In this document: positions 1 through 10,611 of the stretch, piece by piece
How positions within the stretch are numbered: position 1 is the first letter of the stretch
Layout of the letters: each line of letters starts with the position of its first letter
From: Notamacropus eugenii
Taxonomy: Eukaryota; Chordata; Mammalia; Diprotodontia; Macropodidae
Direction: 5' to 3'
Assembly: GCF_028372415.1 (NCBI RefSeq)
Contig: NC_092875.1
Location: forward strand, 439,835,377 to 439,899,376
Length of the DNA: 64,000 bases
Made by a program: the position numbers and the translations under genes
Notes under the pieces: model-generated
Seen by the model: the letters and a program-made list of their open reading frames with translations, nothing else
Database searches by the model: none
Told to the model about the DNA's origin: nothing

Positions 1-149
1 GAGTAATTTACTGAACCGATGATTCAATTACTTATCATGTGGGGCACATGTAACCATTATTGGTTATCTGCTTTCCTGTAGATTCTTTGTTCAATCCCAA
101 AACATTCTAAGGCATGAACATTTTTCCATTTCTCTTTAAATGTACTGCC

Positions 150-345
150 TTCACTCTCATATTGCCTCAGATTTACCCTGTATATACTTTGTTTGTAAAC
201 ATTTGCTTGCAGAGTGGCACCCTCTTTAGAATGTGAACTGCTTGAAAATAGGCATTATGTTTTACATTTCTTGATATCTCCGGTATTTATTGCACTGTCT
301 AGTATATAGAGTAGGCATTTAATGAATACTTGTGGAATGACTGAG
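150..345 (+). repeat. L2 LINE 3' tail
   Basis: The stretch reads like the L2 3' end: a 'tgcctcagattta.cctgtatata' block, 'agaatgtgaactgcttg' (start of the usual 'gtaagctccttgagggcaggg' block), and a closing 'taggcatttaatgaatact' matching the L2 'taggtgctcaataaatatt' end. It is diverged and 5'-truncated. Bases 1-150 show nothing I recognise beyond a possible upstream continuation of the same element. Confidence 0.7.
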
Positions 346-559
346 GAAGTCTTGTCCTCCCAGCCTGACATAAGTAGGAAGCAAAAAAGGTCTTCCCTGT
401 CCACAAGTAATTACTATTGCCTTTAGATTCTGAACTGAATTTATAAACATTCATGAAAATAGCAAATACAATTGAAGATCATGTATATAATTTTTATCTC
501 ATATGCTATTGATACTCATGAGACAATTGAACAATTTTTGTGATTGCATGAATGAATAG
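346..559. other. No recognised feature
   Basis: AT-rich sequence with no open frame of note and no repeat family that I can name. Confidence 0.5.
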
Positions 560-690
560 GGAAAAGCACATTAATTAAGCATTAACTATGGGCCAAGTAC
601 TGTGCTGAGCACTGGAGACATACTATAAAAATCTGAGTCATTACCCTCAAGGAGTTTCTAACTCCTAATTCTAACAGAGGAAGACAAATT
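560..690 (-). repeat. L2 LINE 3' tail, antisense
   Basis: 'taagcattaactatgggcca', 'gtgctgagcactgg' and 'accctcaaggagtttctaa' are the reverse complement of the L2 3' end (last-entry 'ttaataaatg' block, 'tatccccagcgc', 'gctccttgagggc'). Same family as the unit at 150-345 but in the opposite orientation. Confidence 0.65.
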
Positions 691-799
691 TTATGTACTA
701 TATGCAGGACATATCTTTTAGGAGAATATCCTTTAGGGCTGAATATTGCACTCATGTCAAAAAAATTTTAGGGGGTAGGGATTAGGAGTAACACAGAAG

Positions 800-880
800 C
801 ATAATATATTTCTCATAATCACAAAGTTGAAAAGTCCAAAGAAACCATCTAATCCAATCCTGCACAACTTGCAGCCAGCC
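800..880 (-). repeat. L3/CR1-type 3' tail fragment
   Basis: 'taatcacaaagttgaaaagtcc' followed by 'aaaccatctaatccaatcc' resembles the reverse complement of the L3/CR1 3' end ('ggactagatgacctctgaggtcccttccaactctgagattct'). It is short and diverged. Confidence 0.4.
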
Positions 881-1005
881 AAAAGATTTTCAAAGGCTGG
901 TGAAAAATGTAAAAAGCATCCTCCATATGTAAAGAAAATCCTTCAATTGTGCAGGACAGATTTAATCCAGTCAATGCCTGGACAAAAACACCTTCACCAA
1001 TGAAC

Positions 1006-1104
1006 CTAACCTCTCCCCTCTCTTCCCCTCCCCTCCCCTACTCTCCCCTCTCTTCCCCTACCCTCCCATCCCCTCCCCTCCCATCCTCTCTCCTCTTCTC
1101 TCCC
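1006..1104 (+). repeat. Pyrimidine-rich (CCCCT)n-like simple repeat
   Basis: About 100 bp of almost pure C and T with a degenerate 5-6 bp period built from 'cccct' and 'tcccct' units. The 106-codon open frame across it (949-1269) is a Pro/Ser/Leu low-complexity translation and is not a gene. Polypurine-polypyrimidine tracts of this size can adopt triplex structure, but nothing shows it here. Confidence 0.85.
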
Positions 1105-1289
1105 CAAATTTTAAACCTACTGAACTCTGAAGCTGGGATAACAAAGGGGCCCTGCCTAAGGGCTCTTCTGGACCCTCCTGCCTTTGCAATGATTGTCAGT
1201 AATACCTGTTGCTGTTCCCCTCCCAGCCTGATGTCTTTCTTTTTCTTGGCATCATTAAAGGGACCATGACCTGGCTATCTCTTTAACAG

Positions 1290-1555
1290 TCCTTTTCAAT
1301 GAATGGGTGTTGCCTCACCCTAAGTGAATACCTGCAAAGGTCTTTGCTTGAAGGGGCCAAGGTCTCCCACTGCATCCTGGGTCATCTCCAGTCTTCCTGA
1401 TGAATATCTGGTCATTGGATTCAGATGGCTCTGGAGGAGAAGTGAGGCTGGTGACCTGCACAGCCCCCCCTCACGTAAAACAAAGTCAGGTGCAAGTCAT
1501 GTCATGATTTCTGTAATAACATGGTCTTCTTAGGCAATGAAAGATAAACACATAA
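1290..1555 (+). repeat. Dispersed marsupial repeat 'family X', copy A
   Basis: This unit contains 'gatgaatatctggtca', 'gatggctctggagga', 'gtgaggctggtgacct', 'acaaagtcaggtgcaagtc' and 'tgtcatgattt'. The reverse complement of the same ordered blocks recurs at 36755-36950 and 53040-53330, and in part at 53650-53740, so it is a true dispersed family within this window. I remember similar sequence as common in marsupial genomes but cannot assign a Repbase name. It has no tRNA-like head that I can see. Confidence 0.6.
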
Positions 1556-2051
1556 AAACCACTAGTAAAGGGGAACCCACCACCTCCCAAACCAACCTGT
1601 TTCACCTGGGAATAGTTGAAATTATTAGGAATTTTGTCCTTATATCAAGCTGAAATCTCTGTCTCTCTCTGTCTGCCTTTTGGCAAGCATACGTTTGGCA
1701 TTAGAACAATGTAGCCAGTCCATCAGTGGTGCATTCTCTACAGTAGAGTTTGAATGCTTGGCAGTTTAGTTCAAGAAAGGACCTCAATGTCTGGTACCTT
1801 ATCCTGCAGGTGATCTTCAGAATCTTTCTAAGACAATTCAAATGGAAGTGATTCAGTTTCCTGGCATGGCACTGGTATATTATCCAGGTTTCCCAGGCAT
1901 ACAACGAGGTCAGCACAATAGCTCTGTAGACCTTCAGTTTAGTAGTCAGTCTAATACTTCTTATCTCCCACACTTTCCTTCAGAGCCTCCTAAACACTGA
2001 GCTAGCTCTGACAATGCATTCATCAACTTCATTATCAATGTGTACATCCCT

Positions 2052-2068
2052 AGAAAGTACATCACCAA
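2052..2068 (+). repeat. Left target-site duplication of nested L1
   Basis: AGAAAGTACATCACCAA, 17 bp, repeated exactly at 3269-3285 on the other side of the L1. In the RTE reading frame this short stretch encodes part of the 'YLGDVLS' block, so it belongs to the interrupted host element. Confidence 0.93.
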
Positions 2069-3268
2069 CTTTGATTACATTAAACTGAGAAGTTTTTGCA
2101 CAACCAAACCCAATGCAACCAAAATCCGGAGGGATGTAGTAAATTGGGAAAGAATTTTTACAGCTAAGCTCAGGGATAAAGGCCTCATTTCTAAAATATA
2201 TAGAGAACTGACCCAAATGTATAAACATACAAGTCATTCCCCAATTGATAAATGGTCAAAGGATATGAACAGGCAATTTTCAGAGGAAGAAATTAAAGCT
2301 ATCTATAAGCATATAAAAAAATGCTCTAAATCACTATTGGTTAGAGAGATGCAAATCAAAACAACTCTGAGGTACCACATCACACCTATAAGATTGGCAA
2401 ACATGACAGAACAAGAAAATGATAAATGCTGGAGAGGATGTGGGAGAGTTGGAACACTAATTCATTGTTGGTGGAGCTGCGAGCGCATCCAACCATTCTG
2501 GAGAGCAATTTGGAACTATGCCCAAAGGGCTACAAAAATGTGCATACCCTTTGACCCAGCAATATCGCTACTAGGACTATATCCCCAAGAGATCAAAAAA
2601 ATGGGAAAGGGTCCCACATGTACAAAAATATTTATAGCAGCACTCTATGTAGTTGCCAAAAACTGGAAGTCAAGGGGATGTCCATCAATTGGGGAATGGC
2701 TGAATAAATTATGGTATATGAATGTAATGGAGTACTATTGTGCCATAAGAAATGATGAACAAGAAGACTTCAGAGAGGCCTGGAAGGACTTATATGACCT
2801 GATGCTGAGTGAAAGGAGCAGAACCAGGAGAACTTTATGCACAGCAACAACCACAGTATGTGAGAGTTTTTTCTGGTAGACTCAGATTTTTGTAATAACA
2901 CAAGAACTTCTTACAAAAAAAAAAAAAACCCAATGGTGGATCTCAAGGCAAAATGCCTTCCACACTCAGAGAGAGAAATATGGAAGTCACTCACATAATG
3001 TAGCAGATCATGTTTGTGTATGTGTATGTGTTTGTGTATCATGTTCTGATATGTTATACGATTTCTTTCATTTATCTTAGTCTGACTACATAACATGACT
3101 ATAGTGAAAATATACTCAATAGGAAAGTATATGTAGAATCTATACAGAATTGTATGCAGTCATGGGGAGGGAGGGAGGTAGTGGGGGGTAGGTGGGGGGG
3201 ATAAAATTGCAATTGTATGGCAGTGATTGTTAAACATTACAAAATTAAAAAAAAGAAAAAAAGAAAAA
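2069..3268 (+). mobile_element. 5'-truncated L1 inserted in the RTE element
   Basis: This 1.2-kb L1 3' fragment is on the plus strand. An open frame runs from the left junction to a TAG at 2877-2879, about 270 codons of ORF2 C-terminus, with typical marsupial L1 strings such as 'DKGLISKIYRELTQMYK', 'HSPIDKWSKDMNRQFSEEEIKAIYKH', 'CWRGCGRVGTLIHCWWSCE' and 'MEYYCAIRNDEQEDFREAWKDLY'. The 3' UTR follows, ending in an A-rich tail of A and AAAG units at 3245-3268. The uninterrupted frame and perfect TSD argue for a fairly recent insertion. It lacks ORF1, the endonuclease and the RT core, so it was dead on arrival like most L1 copies. Confidence 0.95.
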
Positions 3269-3285
3269 AGAAAGTACATCACCAA
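3269..3285 (+). repeat. Right target-site duplication of nested L1
   Basis: Second copy of the 17-bp TSD; the RTE sequence resumes at 3286 and continues the same reading frame (antisense of 'ILNAVEKFIYLG'). Confidence 0.93.
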
Positions 3286-6229
3286 GGTAAATGAACTTCT
3301 CCACAGCATTCAGAATTTCTCCATTTGCTCTAACCAATGGTTCCACACATGAGTGTTGTGGTTCCAGCTGGTGGAACACCTGTCTTTTCTTTGCATTAAT
3401 TGTTGGCCAAATTAGCACAAACAGCAGAGAATCAATCCATATTTTATTTCTTCTCAGCTTCATAGGTTGCACTGAGTTCACAGTCAACTGTAAACCAAAA
3501 ATGCACCATCAGTCCCTCCACTTTAGTGCTGGATTGTAGCTTTTTCAAGTTGAAGAATTTACCATCAGTGCAGTAGCTGACCTTGATGCTCCATTCATGA
3601 TCCTTGAAGGCATTTGACAACATGGCTGAAAACATCATGCTAAAAAGCAGGGGAGCAAGCACACAACCATGTTTCACTCCATTGCTAACTAGGAAATCAA
3701 AACAGCATCATCCATTATCCAGAACCTGGGCAAACATGCCGTTATGAAATTGACATAAAATGCTGATGAACTTCTCCAAGCAACCAAATTTTTATATACT
3801 TTTCCATAAGTTTGCACAACTGACAGTGTGAAAAGCCTTTTGGTCAGATCTACAAATGCGTACAGATCTCTGCTCTGCTCCTGGCATTTCTCCTGTTGTT
3901 GTTGGGCAGAAAACACCATAAAGACCATCCCTCAGTCCCTTCTGAAGCCACACTGGCTCTCAGGTAGATGACCATCTTCCAGGTGAAAGATAAGCCTATT
4001 ATGGAAGACTGTGGTAAGAATCTTGCCAGTAATGACAAAGAGAGAGAGACCCCCATGTGATTGTCACAGAACAATCTATTTCCTTTACCTTTATAGTAAT
4101 GGATAATGGAGACATTCTAGAACTCAGAAGGCACAATCTCTTGCTATATAACTTGGAAAATTTTTAGTCAGTGTTTGTATGAGCAATGACCCCCCCACCT
4201 CCACCTTATAAATCTCAGCTGAGACAGGATCAGCACCAAGTGTTTTGACATAAGAGAGAAGCCTAATGACCCTCATAAAGTCTTTTTCAGCTGGAACTTC
4301 AGCTAGGGAGGGATTGACTTCAACCTGAGGCAAATGGTCAGTTACTTCAGCATTGATTGTTGATGGTCTGTTGAAATCATTATGAAAGTGTTTAGCCCAT
4401 CTCTCTAGGATCATGGTCTTATCTTTAATCCATGTGATGCCATCAGCACTAAGTAGTTGAGATGCACCATGTGTGTTTGACCCATAAATAGCCCTCAGGG
4501 CATGATGAAAGCATTTTGGATTGTTACTATCAGCGTAAAACTCAATTTCATCTGCCTCCTTACTGAGCCAAGAAGTCTGCATCTCTCTAAGCTTCACCTA
4601 TACTTTTAATGGGATTAAATGCTGCCTTCTTAGAGGTGAATAAACTATCCTACTGGAGTTCTCATTTTTCATTTAACAGCTTCTGAATTTCCCCATCATT
4701 TTCATCAACCCAGTCTTGATGTTTACGAGTGTTCTAACCTATATGAGCAAATGCAGTACTGCACCAAAATTGCCCACTTTTTCTGCAACAAACTTTTCAT
4801 GTTCAGAGAAGTGCTCTAATCTGTTGATGTTAATTCCGGTAGTCATTTTGTCTCAAGGCAGCTACTTTTGTTGAGTGCAAATATTTAGCTCAGAGAGGAT
4901 AAGTCTATGATCAGTCCAGCACTCTGCACCACACATTGCTTTCATTACTCTCACATCCTGTCTGTCTCTTCTCTTTACAATGACATAGTCTATTAAATGC
5001 CAATGTTTGCTGTGAGGGTGCATTCACAAAGTTGTGTTGCTTTTAAGTAAATGGAAGACAGTATTGGTGATGAGAAGGTCATGAGAGGCACAAGTCTTCA
5101 GTAGTAGATGACCACAGCTCTTGCTGTTTCCAAATTCATTCTTCCCAAGAACTCCCCACCATGTCTGATCGTTTGAGCCTACTCTAGTATTAAAGCCACC
5201 CAGAGTTATAAATTTCTCCTCGTTTGGCACTTTGATGATCAGTCTCCAGGTCTTCATGATATTTTTCATTGATTTCATCAGGGGTCATCATGGTGGGAAC
5301 ATAGGTGCTGATGATGGTGGTGCAGCATTTTCCTACAAGTGACAATCATATTGTCATGAGTCTGTCATTCACTCACTTTTGGTAGGCATATAAGCATGTT
5401 GACTAAATTAGTTTTGATTGCAAAACCTTCACCAGCTTCACACCATTCCCCTTCACTCTGGCCGTTCCAGACACAAACAAAAAAAAATGTATCCAGCTCC
5501 AATTTCAGTAAGCTGGCTTTTATTTCCCAGAATTATTTCACTCAGGGTTGCTATTTGGATGTGATAACTGTTGAGTTCTCTACCAACAAGACTTGTTTGT
5601 CTGTCGGTTCTACTGGATTTTGTGTTGTAATTAAATGTACACACATTCCATCTACAGACAGTGAGTGGAATCAACTTTGCAGAAACTTTTGTACACTTTT
5701 TTGTGGGATCCTGAACTGCTTAGGTAATCAGGTCAGGGTTGGAGAAGCAGATAATTTTTAGGTCCCCTTTTCTAACCCCTGGTGTGAGCACCCTTAAAAG
5801 GATACTCAGACATCCAAGGAGCTGTCAAATCCCACTGCTGCTTCCAATGAGAAGACAGTCCTGTGGCCTGGGCCACACAGGTGTGTAGGGTTGTGACACC
5901 AGTTCCCAGTGTATTTGTACCTGCTATTTAGTCACTTGCCTGTCACCAGAGGACTTTGAGATAGGTGAAAATAGTAAAAAGGTATCAATGATGACATCCC
6001 CCTAACTCATTGATAGGTTTGAGGATAGCTGGTTACTTTCAACTTGATTTAGCCTGTTGGCTGAGACAATTTTACCTGAGTGTGGTCACATCCTACAGCT
6101 TCTTGGAGTCACAGGTGAGAGTTAAGTGGATCAGGTGGACAGTAAAGGTAGAAAGCAGTCTTAAAAAGGGTTCAGAAGCCCTCAGACCTTATTCCCTCCA
6201 TATATCCTTTAATCTAATGATACTGGCCT

Positions 6230-6605
6230 CCTGACTGTTCCATGAACAAGACATTCCATCTCTTAGCTCTAAACATTTTCTCTGGTTATCCCCCACGCCT
6301 GGAATGCTCCCATTCTTCATCTCTATCTGTTGACTTCCCTGGCTTTCTCCAAGTTGCAACTAAAATCCCATCTTTCACAGGAAGTCTTTCCTAACCCCTC
6401 TTGGTTTTAGTGCCTTCCCTCTATTAATTATTTCCTATTTATCTTGCATGTAGTTTGTTTGCACATATTTGTTGGCTTGTTGTTTTCCCCATTTAATTGT
6501 GTACTGCTTAAGAGCAGCGATCGTCTTGTCTCTTTTTGTATCTCCAGCGTTTAGCACAGTACTTGGCACATGATAAGGACTCAAATTTTCAGTAACTGAC
6601 TGAAG
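6230..6605 (+). repeat. L2 LINE 3' end
   Basis: Long recognisable L2 3' region: 'cctggaatgctcccattctt', 'aagtctttcctaacccctct', 'gtgccttccctctattaatta', 'tatctccagcgtttagcaca' and 'gtacttggcacatgataagg'. It ends close to the canonical L2 terminus ('cagtaactgactga'). Confidence 0.85.
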
Positions 6606-6659
6606 TCTGGCTTCTGATCTTATCATTCAATTTCAACTGTCAGTTCTAAAAGTATCAAT

Positions 6660-7260
6660 GATCAACTTAATTGACAAAGTTCATGTCTTCTGCTAAATCT
6701 TCATTCTTTACCATTATCTACTATTTAGCACTATTGACCACTTTCTTACCTGTCTGACTATTCCTTCTCTGTCTCCTTTGCTGTATCACCATCCATGACA
6801 AATCTACAACTGTGTGTTATACCCAAGCTTCTATTCTGAATCTTATTCTCTTGTCTCTCTATACTCATTTATTAACTTCATCAGCTCTTATGGGTTTAGT
6901 TATCTATGCATATGACTCCCAGATCTATATTTACAGCTCTAGTCACTCTCCTAAGTTCTGGTTTCACATCACCAATTATCTCCTAGGTATTTCAAACTAT
7001 ATATTCCAGAGACATATCATGCTCAATATAGATAAAATTAAACTCTTTATCTTCCCCCCTAAACTTACACCATTCTGATCTTTGATATTACTGTTGAGTT
7101 TGCTATCATCTTTCTAAGTACCCAGATCTGACATTTCAGAGGTAATCCTGAATCCATACTCTCCTCCATCTAACATATCCAATCATTTCCCAAATTCTGT
7201 TCTTTCTTTCTCCCTATCTTCTTGATCCAACTCTGGTTCTCTAGATGTACACGATACTGC
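6660..7260 (+). repeat. L2 LINE internal fragment
   Basis: This corresponds to L2 sequence upstream of the 3' end. 'tatgactcccagatctatat' encodes the L2 'YADDSQIYI' reverse-transcriptase box, visible in the open frame at 6812-7078 (LVIYAYDSQIYIYSS, with the first D of YADD changed to Y). 'MLNIDKIKLFIFPPK' matches L2 'LNPSKTELLIFPPK'. Because it lies downstream of the 3' end at 6230-6605 yet comes from earlier in the L2 order, it is a separate insertion or a rearranged piece. Confidence 0.75.
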
Positions 7261-7339
7261 CTCTCAGTCATAGAAATATTACAGCTCTACAAGTACAATA
7301 ACCTTTGAGATAATCTGGGTTAAGTCCTTATTTTCTAGA

Positions 7340-7470
7340 GAAACTGAGTCCCAGAGAGGTAAAATTATATATAAACATTTACTAAGTAATTAGAAGCAGA
7401 GGCAGGATATGAACTCATCTCTTCAAATTCAAAATTCAATCCTTTTTATGTAACGCTATCTTTGATCATT
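7340..7470 (-). repeat. MIR-like SINE fragment
   Basis: 'gaaactgagtcccagagagg' followed by 'gaagcagaggcaggatatgaact' is the antisense of the MIR CORE and 5' region (cctcagtttcctc, gagttcaaatcctgcctc). Confidence 0.6.
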
Positions 7471-7889
7471 CTTTCTACTATGTCATGCTACTAAATCTTG
7501 ATTTGGCATAACTACAAATATGCCTGAAAACAGAACCAATTTGACTATTGAATATAAAAAGGAAAACATTGTTTATATTAATTTCCAGTTCAACAAGTCA
7601 TACTTTTATGGGAAACAAAATAATGAAAGAATACTGGGTCCTTATCTAAATTCAATTCTTTCCCAGGCCTGTCAGATCTTGAGGAAGAAAAAAAATGTAA
7701 GGAAAGTTCTATATTTGAGACGCTTTGAGATGCAATCTAATTTAAGGCTTTTATTTAACACTCTTTTCAAGAATCTCAAAGTACTCTTCTTTAAGCTAAC
7801 CATAAGAATTTTCATAATATTCTGTCTTTCTCCAATTTTGAAATGTTTAGCCCTTAAATGGGCAGATACTCTGAATAGTGCTTTTTTAC
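7471..7889. other. No recognised feature
   Basis: AT-rich sequence. The 157-codon open frame 7520-7993 has no familiar motif, is rich in Phe, Leu, Asn and Lys as expected for AT-rich chance translation, and runs into a MIR at its 3' end. I do not call it a gene. Confidence 0.5.
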
Positions 7890-8075
7890 TTTTCAAAACA
7901 CTTTTATATCATTATATCTCATTTTACCTTCCTAGCAACTCTTCAAAGAAGACAGAGCTTGCTAGGGTTTTATTGGCCATACTTTTCAGATGAGGAAACA
8001 GACACAGAGGGTCAAGTGAAATACCAAGAGTCACACAGCTGGTTTATGGTCAGGATATCACCACAATCTCCTGTC
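7890..8075 (-). repeat. MIR-like SINE
   Basis: 'cattatatctcattttacctt', 'cagatgaggaaacagacaca' and 'aagagtcacacagctggttta' form the reverse complement of MIR with its CORE domain. Confidence 0.7.
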
Positions 8076-8280
8076 TTCTTATCTCATAGAGAGATACTTA
8101 CCTATAATTGCCTGTTTATGAATGGCACAAAAGATTGAAACCTGGTTGTGTGAGCTCCCAAATCCAATGGCCTCCCAGCATCTAAGCTCACATTCCATCT
8201 CTCATGAGGACAGAATACAAGGCAAATACCAGGTTATTCATATATAAGTGAACTCAATCATGAGTATGGAGGCTACTTTA

Positions 8281-8535
8281 GGCAGCGAGGTGATACAGTG
8301 GATAGAGAATTGCCCTTAAAGTTAGGAAGACCTGAGTTCAAATCCAGCTTTAGACACTCATTAGTTGTGGGACTTGGAACAAGCCATTTAACCTCTCTCT
8401 TTCTCAGTTTCTTCATCTATAAAAGGGGGATAATAATAACACCTACCTCACAGAAAGCAAAAATAATATATTTAAGGAACTTCACAACCTAAAAAGCACT
8501 ATATTAATGCTAGCTATCATCATTATTATTATAAA
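8281..8535 (+). repeat. CORE-SINE of the MIR/THER1 type, near full length
   Basis: The tRNA-derived head 'ggcagcgaggtgatacagtgg' runs into 'gacctgagttcaaatccagc', then the CORE 'catttaacctctct...tcagtttcttcatctataaaa', then 'gataataataacacctacctc' and the tail 'aaaagcactatattaatgctagctatcatcattatt'. This is the complete layout of the marsupial MIR-like family, about 255 bp. Confidence 0.85.
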
Positions 8536-8539
8536 GCCA

Positions 8540-9890
8540 CCCTTGGTTGCATACAGTTGACTCAACCCTGGGAGATATTGCTAGATGAAGTAGCATTTGA
8601 TTTAGAAATCTGTTGTCAAAGAGACACCAAGCTGACTGCTGCAAATGCTTCACAATAACAGAAAATCAGCCAAGATTGTTGTAATGATAGTAATAATGAT
8701 CTTTAAGAAAGCTGTGCTTAAACTATATACCCCTATAAAAGCTAAGAATCAGCATGAACTATTCTAAGTTACCCATCAATATTTTTCATTGCCATGTGTA
8801 AATGCACATTTTCCCCTGTGCTTAAAACATATTTGAGTATTAACGCCAATGGCTGCATCTTAAATTTAGTACCTCCATTTAATTTTAGGTAGAAGCATTA
8901 GCTAAGGATTCAAATGTCCCTATCTCCTGTGAATTACAAAAAAGGAGCTCCCCGCTAGGGCTTTGTGTTCACAGCAATTAGTTTTAACTGTCTGAGAGCT
9001 GCTTTTAAATAATTTTATAGCTCATGCTGGATCTCTTGAATTTGCCATGTGTGCCCTTCCTATTTTTATGGAAACCAGGATCTTCTCCACAGGGTCCTAC
9101 ATGACTGAAGGCTGCAGGTGAATGCCAGCTGGGACCAAAGCCACTTTGTTTGACTATTAGCATCTGAAGAGGTCCTTTGCTTGGCCTCAGATCTCTAGGG
9201 ACAGAGTATCCCAGCCGCAGGAACACAAACTAGCTATTTTCCTTCATGACTATTCCATCTCTCCAGGAAATGAGTCAGGACCTAGATTCATGACATGAGT
9301 ACTCCGACACGAAATGGTCATGAAACAAATGTCCTGAGAGAAAATGTGATCAGAGAACATGAGGGGAGGGGATATAGGGGCACTGTGGTGTGTGCATCTG
9401 TGACAAAAATCATAAGTCATTAATGACTATTTTTAATTCCCAGTGGATAGGAGTACGGAGAATCCATGCTGCCCTTGATTAATGGATGTGACAACCTCAA
9501 ATGTCCATGTCTCCCAATGGTAGATGATGGCGTACAGGAAATGATGGGAGAAAATAAAAATAGCATGAATATTTACAATATTCTCTCCCCATGTCAAATA
9601 TCCATGTTAACCACAGACAGTGCAGTCTAAGACTAATTGATTTCTGAATTGGAAAGAAGAAACAAGGAGGGCTAACCCAGTTTCTAAAATCCTAAGGCCC
9701 ATAATCCATATGTAGGCAAATCTTCCATGAAGAATATTATTAGAAAATGTGTCCATGAGGTTGGGGGAAGTGCCTTCAGAGAATGGCTGAGCTTTTATAG
9801 GAAAAAATAGGGCACAGTTTCTATCACCCATCTGTCACTCACCCATCTACTATTCTGACCTAAAGTGAGTAGGGTGTCCCCACTTTTCCG
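8540..9890. other. Single-copy stretch, candidate conserved noncoding DNA
   Basis: I recognise no repeat here. The base mix is balanced for the window and there are many homeodomain-like AT cores ('caattagttttaact', 'aaataattttatagctca', 'cattaatga', 'ttgattaatgga'). A perfect 14-bp palindrome AGTCATTAATGACT lies at 9415-9428. The long frames are short and without motifs. Function is not shown by the sequence; the call is based on the absence of repeats and a texture like that of conserved enhancers. Confidence 0.35.
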
Positions 9891-10159
9891 CATGAAATCA
9901 AAACTGTCATCAGATCTTAGACACTTCTTTGCCTAAAGCTGTGGGGTCATATATATGCATCAAGTAATAAGAATGCAGATCTTTCAAGAGGAACTAGGAA
10001 AAGTGTTTCTGTTCACGCTCAAGTAGAATCACGGAATTTTGAGCTTGCAGGGATTTTGAAAATAATAATAACAAAACAATGAAAATAACAGAAGAAGTGA
10101 AAACAACAGCAACGTTTCTCCAGTGCCTCAATATTTCCATTTTTTTTTTTTCAAATATA

Positions 10160-10420
10160 CCTTGTGGAACAGATTAGACAGGAAGTCAATCACCAGATTT
10201 AAATTCTGCCCCTGACACACACTGGATGCTTCTCCCTGAGAATGCTGCTTAATCTCTAGGGCTCTGGGCAACTCTCTAAAATGCTGAATTATAGGGAAGG
10301 CACTGACCTACCGTCATGGAGGGTAAAGGTTCCTCACTTGGGATTTTCATTTATAAATGTAATCACAGCTCCCGTCCCTAACCCTACCAATCTTGTGAGC
10401 TGGGTACTGTCAGTAGTGTT
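10160..10420 (+). repeat. MIR-related SINE, 'family B' copy 1
   Basis: 'agacaggaagtcaatcacc' and 'ttaaattctgcccctgacac' resemble a SINE head. The second half 'aattatagggaaggcactgacct', 'cactt gggattttcatttata' and 'aatgtaatcacagctcc' parallels 51070-51180 ('aattatagaaaagggtaccaacc', 'tagttccctatagcaatgaaatcac'). Two copies in one window support a dispersed family. Confidence 0.45.
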
Positions 10421-10479
10421 GTACCCATTTTTACAGAGAAGGTAATGGCAATTTAGAGAAACTAAATCAGCAAGCCCGT

Positions 10480-10608
10480 GATAATAATAGCTAACATTTA
10501 TGTAGCATTTGCAGTGTGCCAGGTACTGTATAAGTGCTTTACAATTATTAGTTCATTTTACCCTCACCATAATACTGGGTGGGAGGAGCTATTAGGATGC
10601 CCATTTTA
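10480..10608 (-). repeat. MIR-like SINE fragment
   Basis: 'ataatagctaacatttatgtagc', 'gtgccaggtactgtataagtgc' and 'ttcattttaccctcaccata' are the antisense MIR 3' half. Confidence 0.75.
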
Positions 10609-10611
10609 GCT

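Larger units (their letters stand above)
1680..6200 (-). mobile_element. RTE-clade non-LTR retrotransposon, interrupted
   Basis: This is a decayed LINE of the RTE clade (BovB relatives) on the minus strand. Reading leftwards, it has an endonuclease start at 5674-5453 with 'WNVCTFN' and 'LSEIILGNKSQLTEIGAGY'. More endonuclease follows at 5278-5024 with 'LGGFNTRVGSN' (family GDFNARVG) and 'LLITNTVFHL'. The reverse transcriptase N-terminus is at 4597-4124 with 'RWAKHFHNDFNRPSTIN', 'LPQVEVN' and 'AEIYK'. RT palm pieces lie at 3928-3444 with 'KHGCVLAPLLFSMMFSAML'. The C-terminus is at 3487-3286 plus 2068-1701 with 'YLGDVLS' and 'LNHFHLNCLRK'. The family RT box LFADDC reads WFTVDC here, so the first catalytic aspartate is lost. 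Several frameshifts and stops separate the pieces. The 3' tail is missing: similarity stops near 1680. The 5' limit is uncertain; 5680-6200 looks like the family 5' UTR. An L1 sits inside it at 2069-3268. Confidence 0.85.

Noticed and set aside
949-1269. 106-codon Pro/Ser-rich open frame
   Set aside because: Low-complexity translation of the pyrimidine-rich simple repeat.
7520-7993. 157-codon open frame
   Set aside because: AT-rich, no motif or domain, ends in a MIR; likely chance.
8281-8360. tRNA-like sequence
   Set aside because: It is the tRNA-derived head of a CORE-SINE, not a tRNA gene; the same applies to the heads at 17095, 37957 and 44382.
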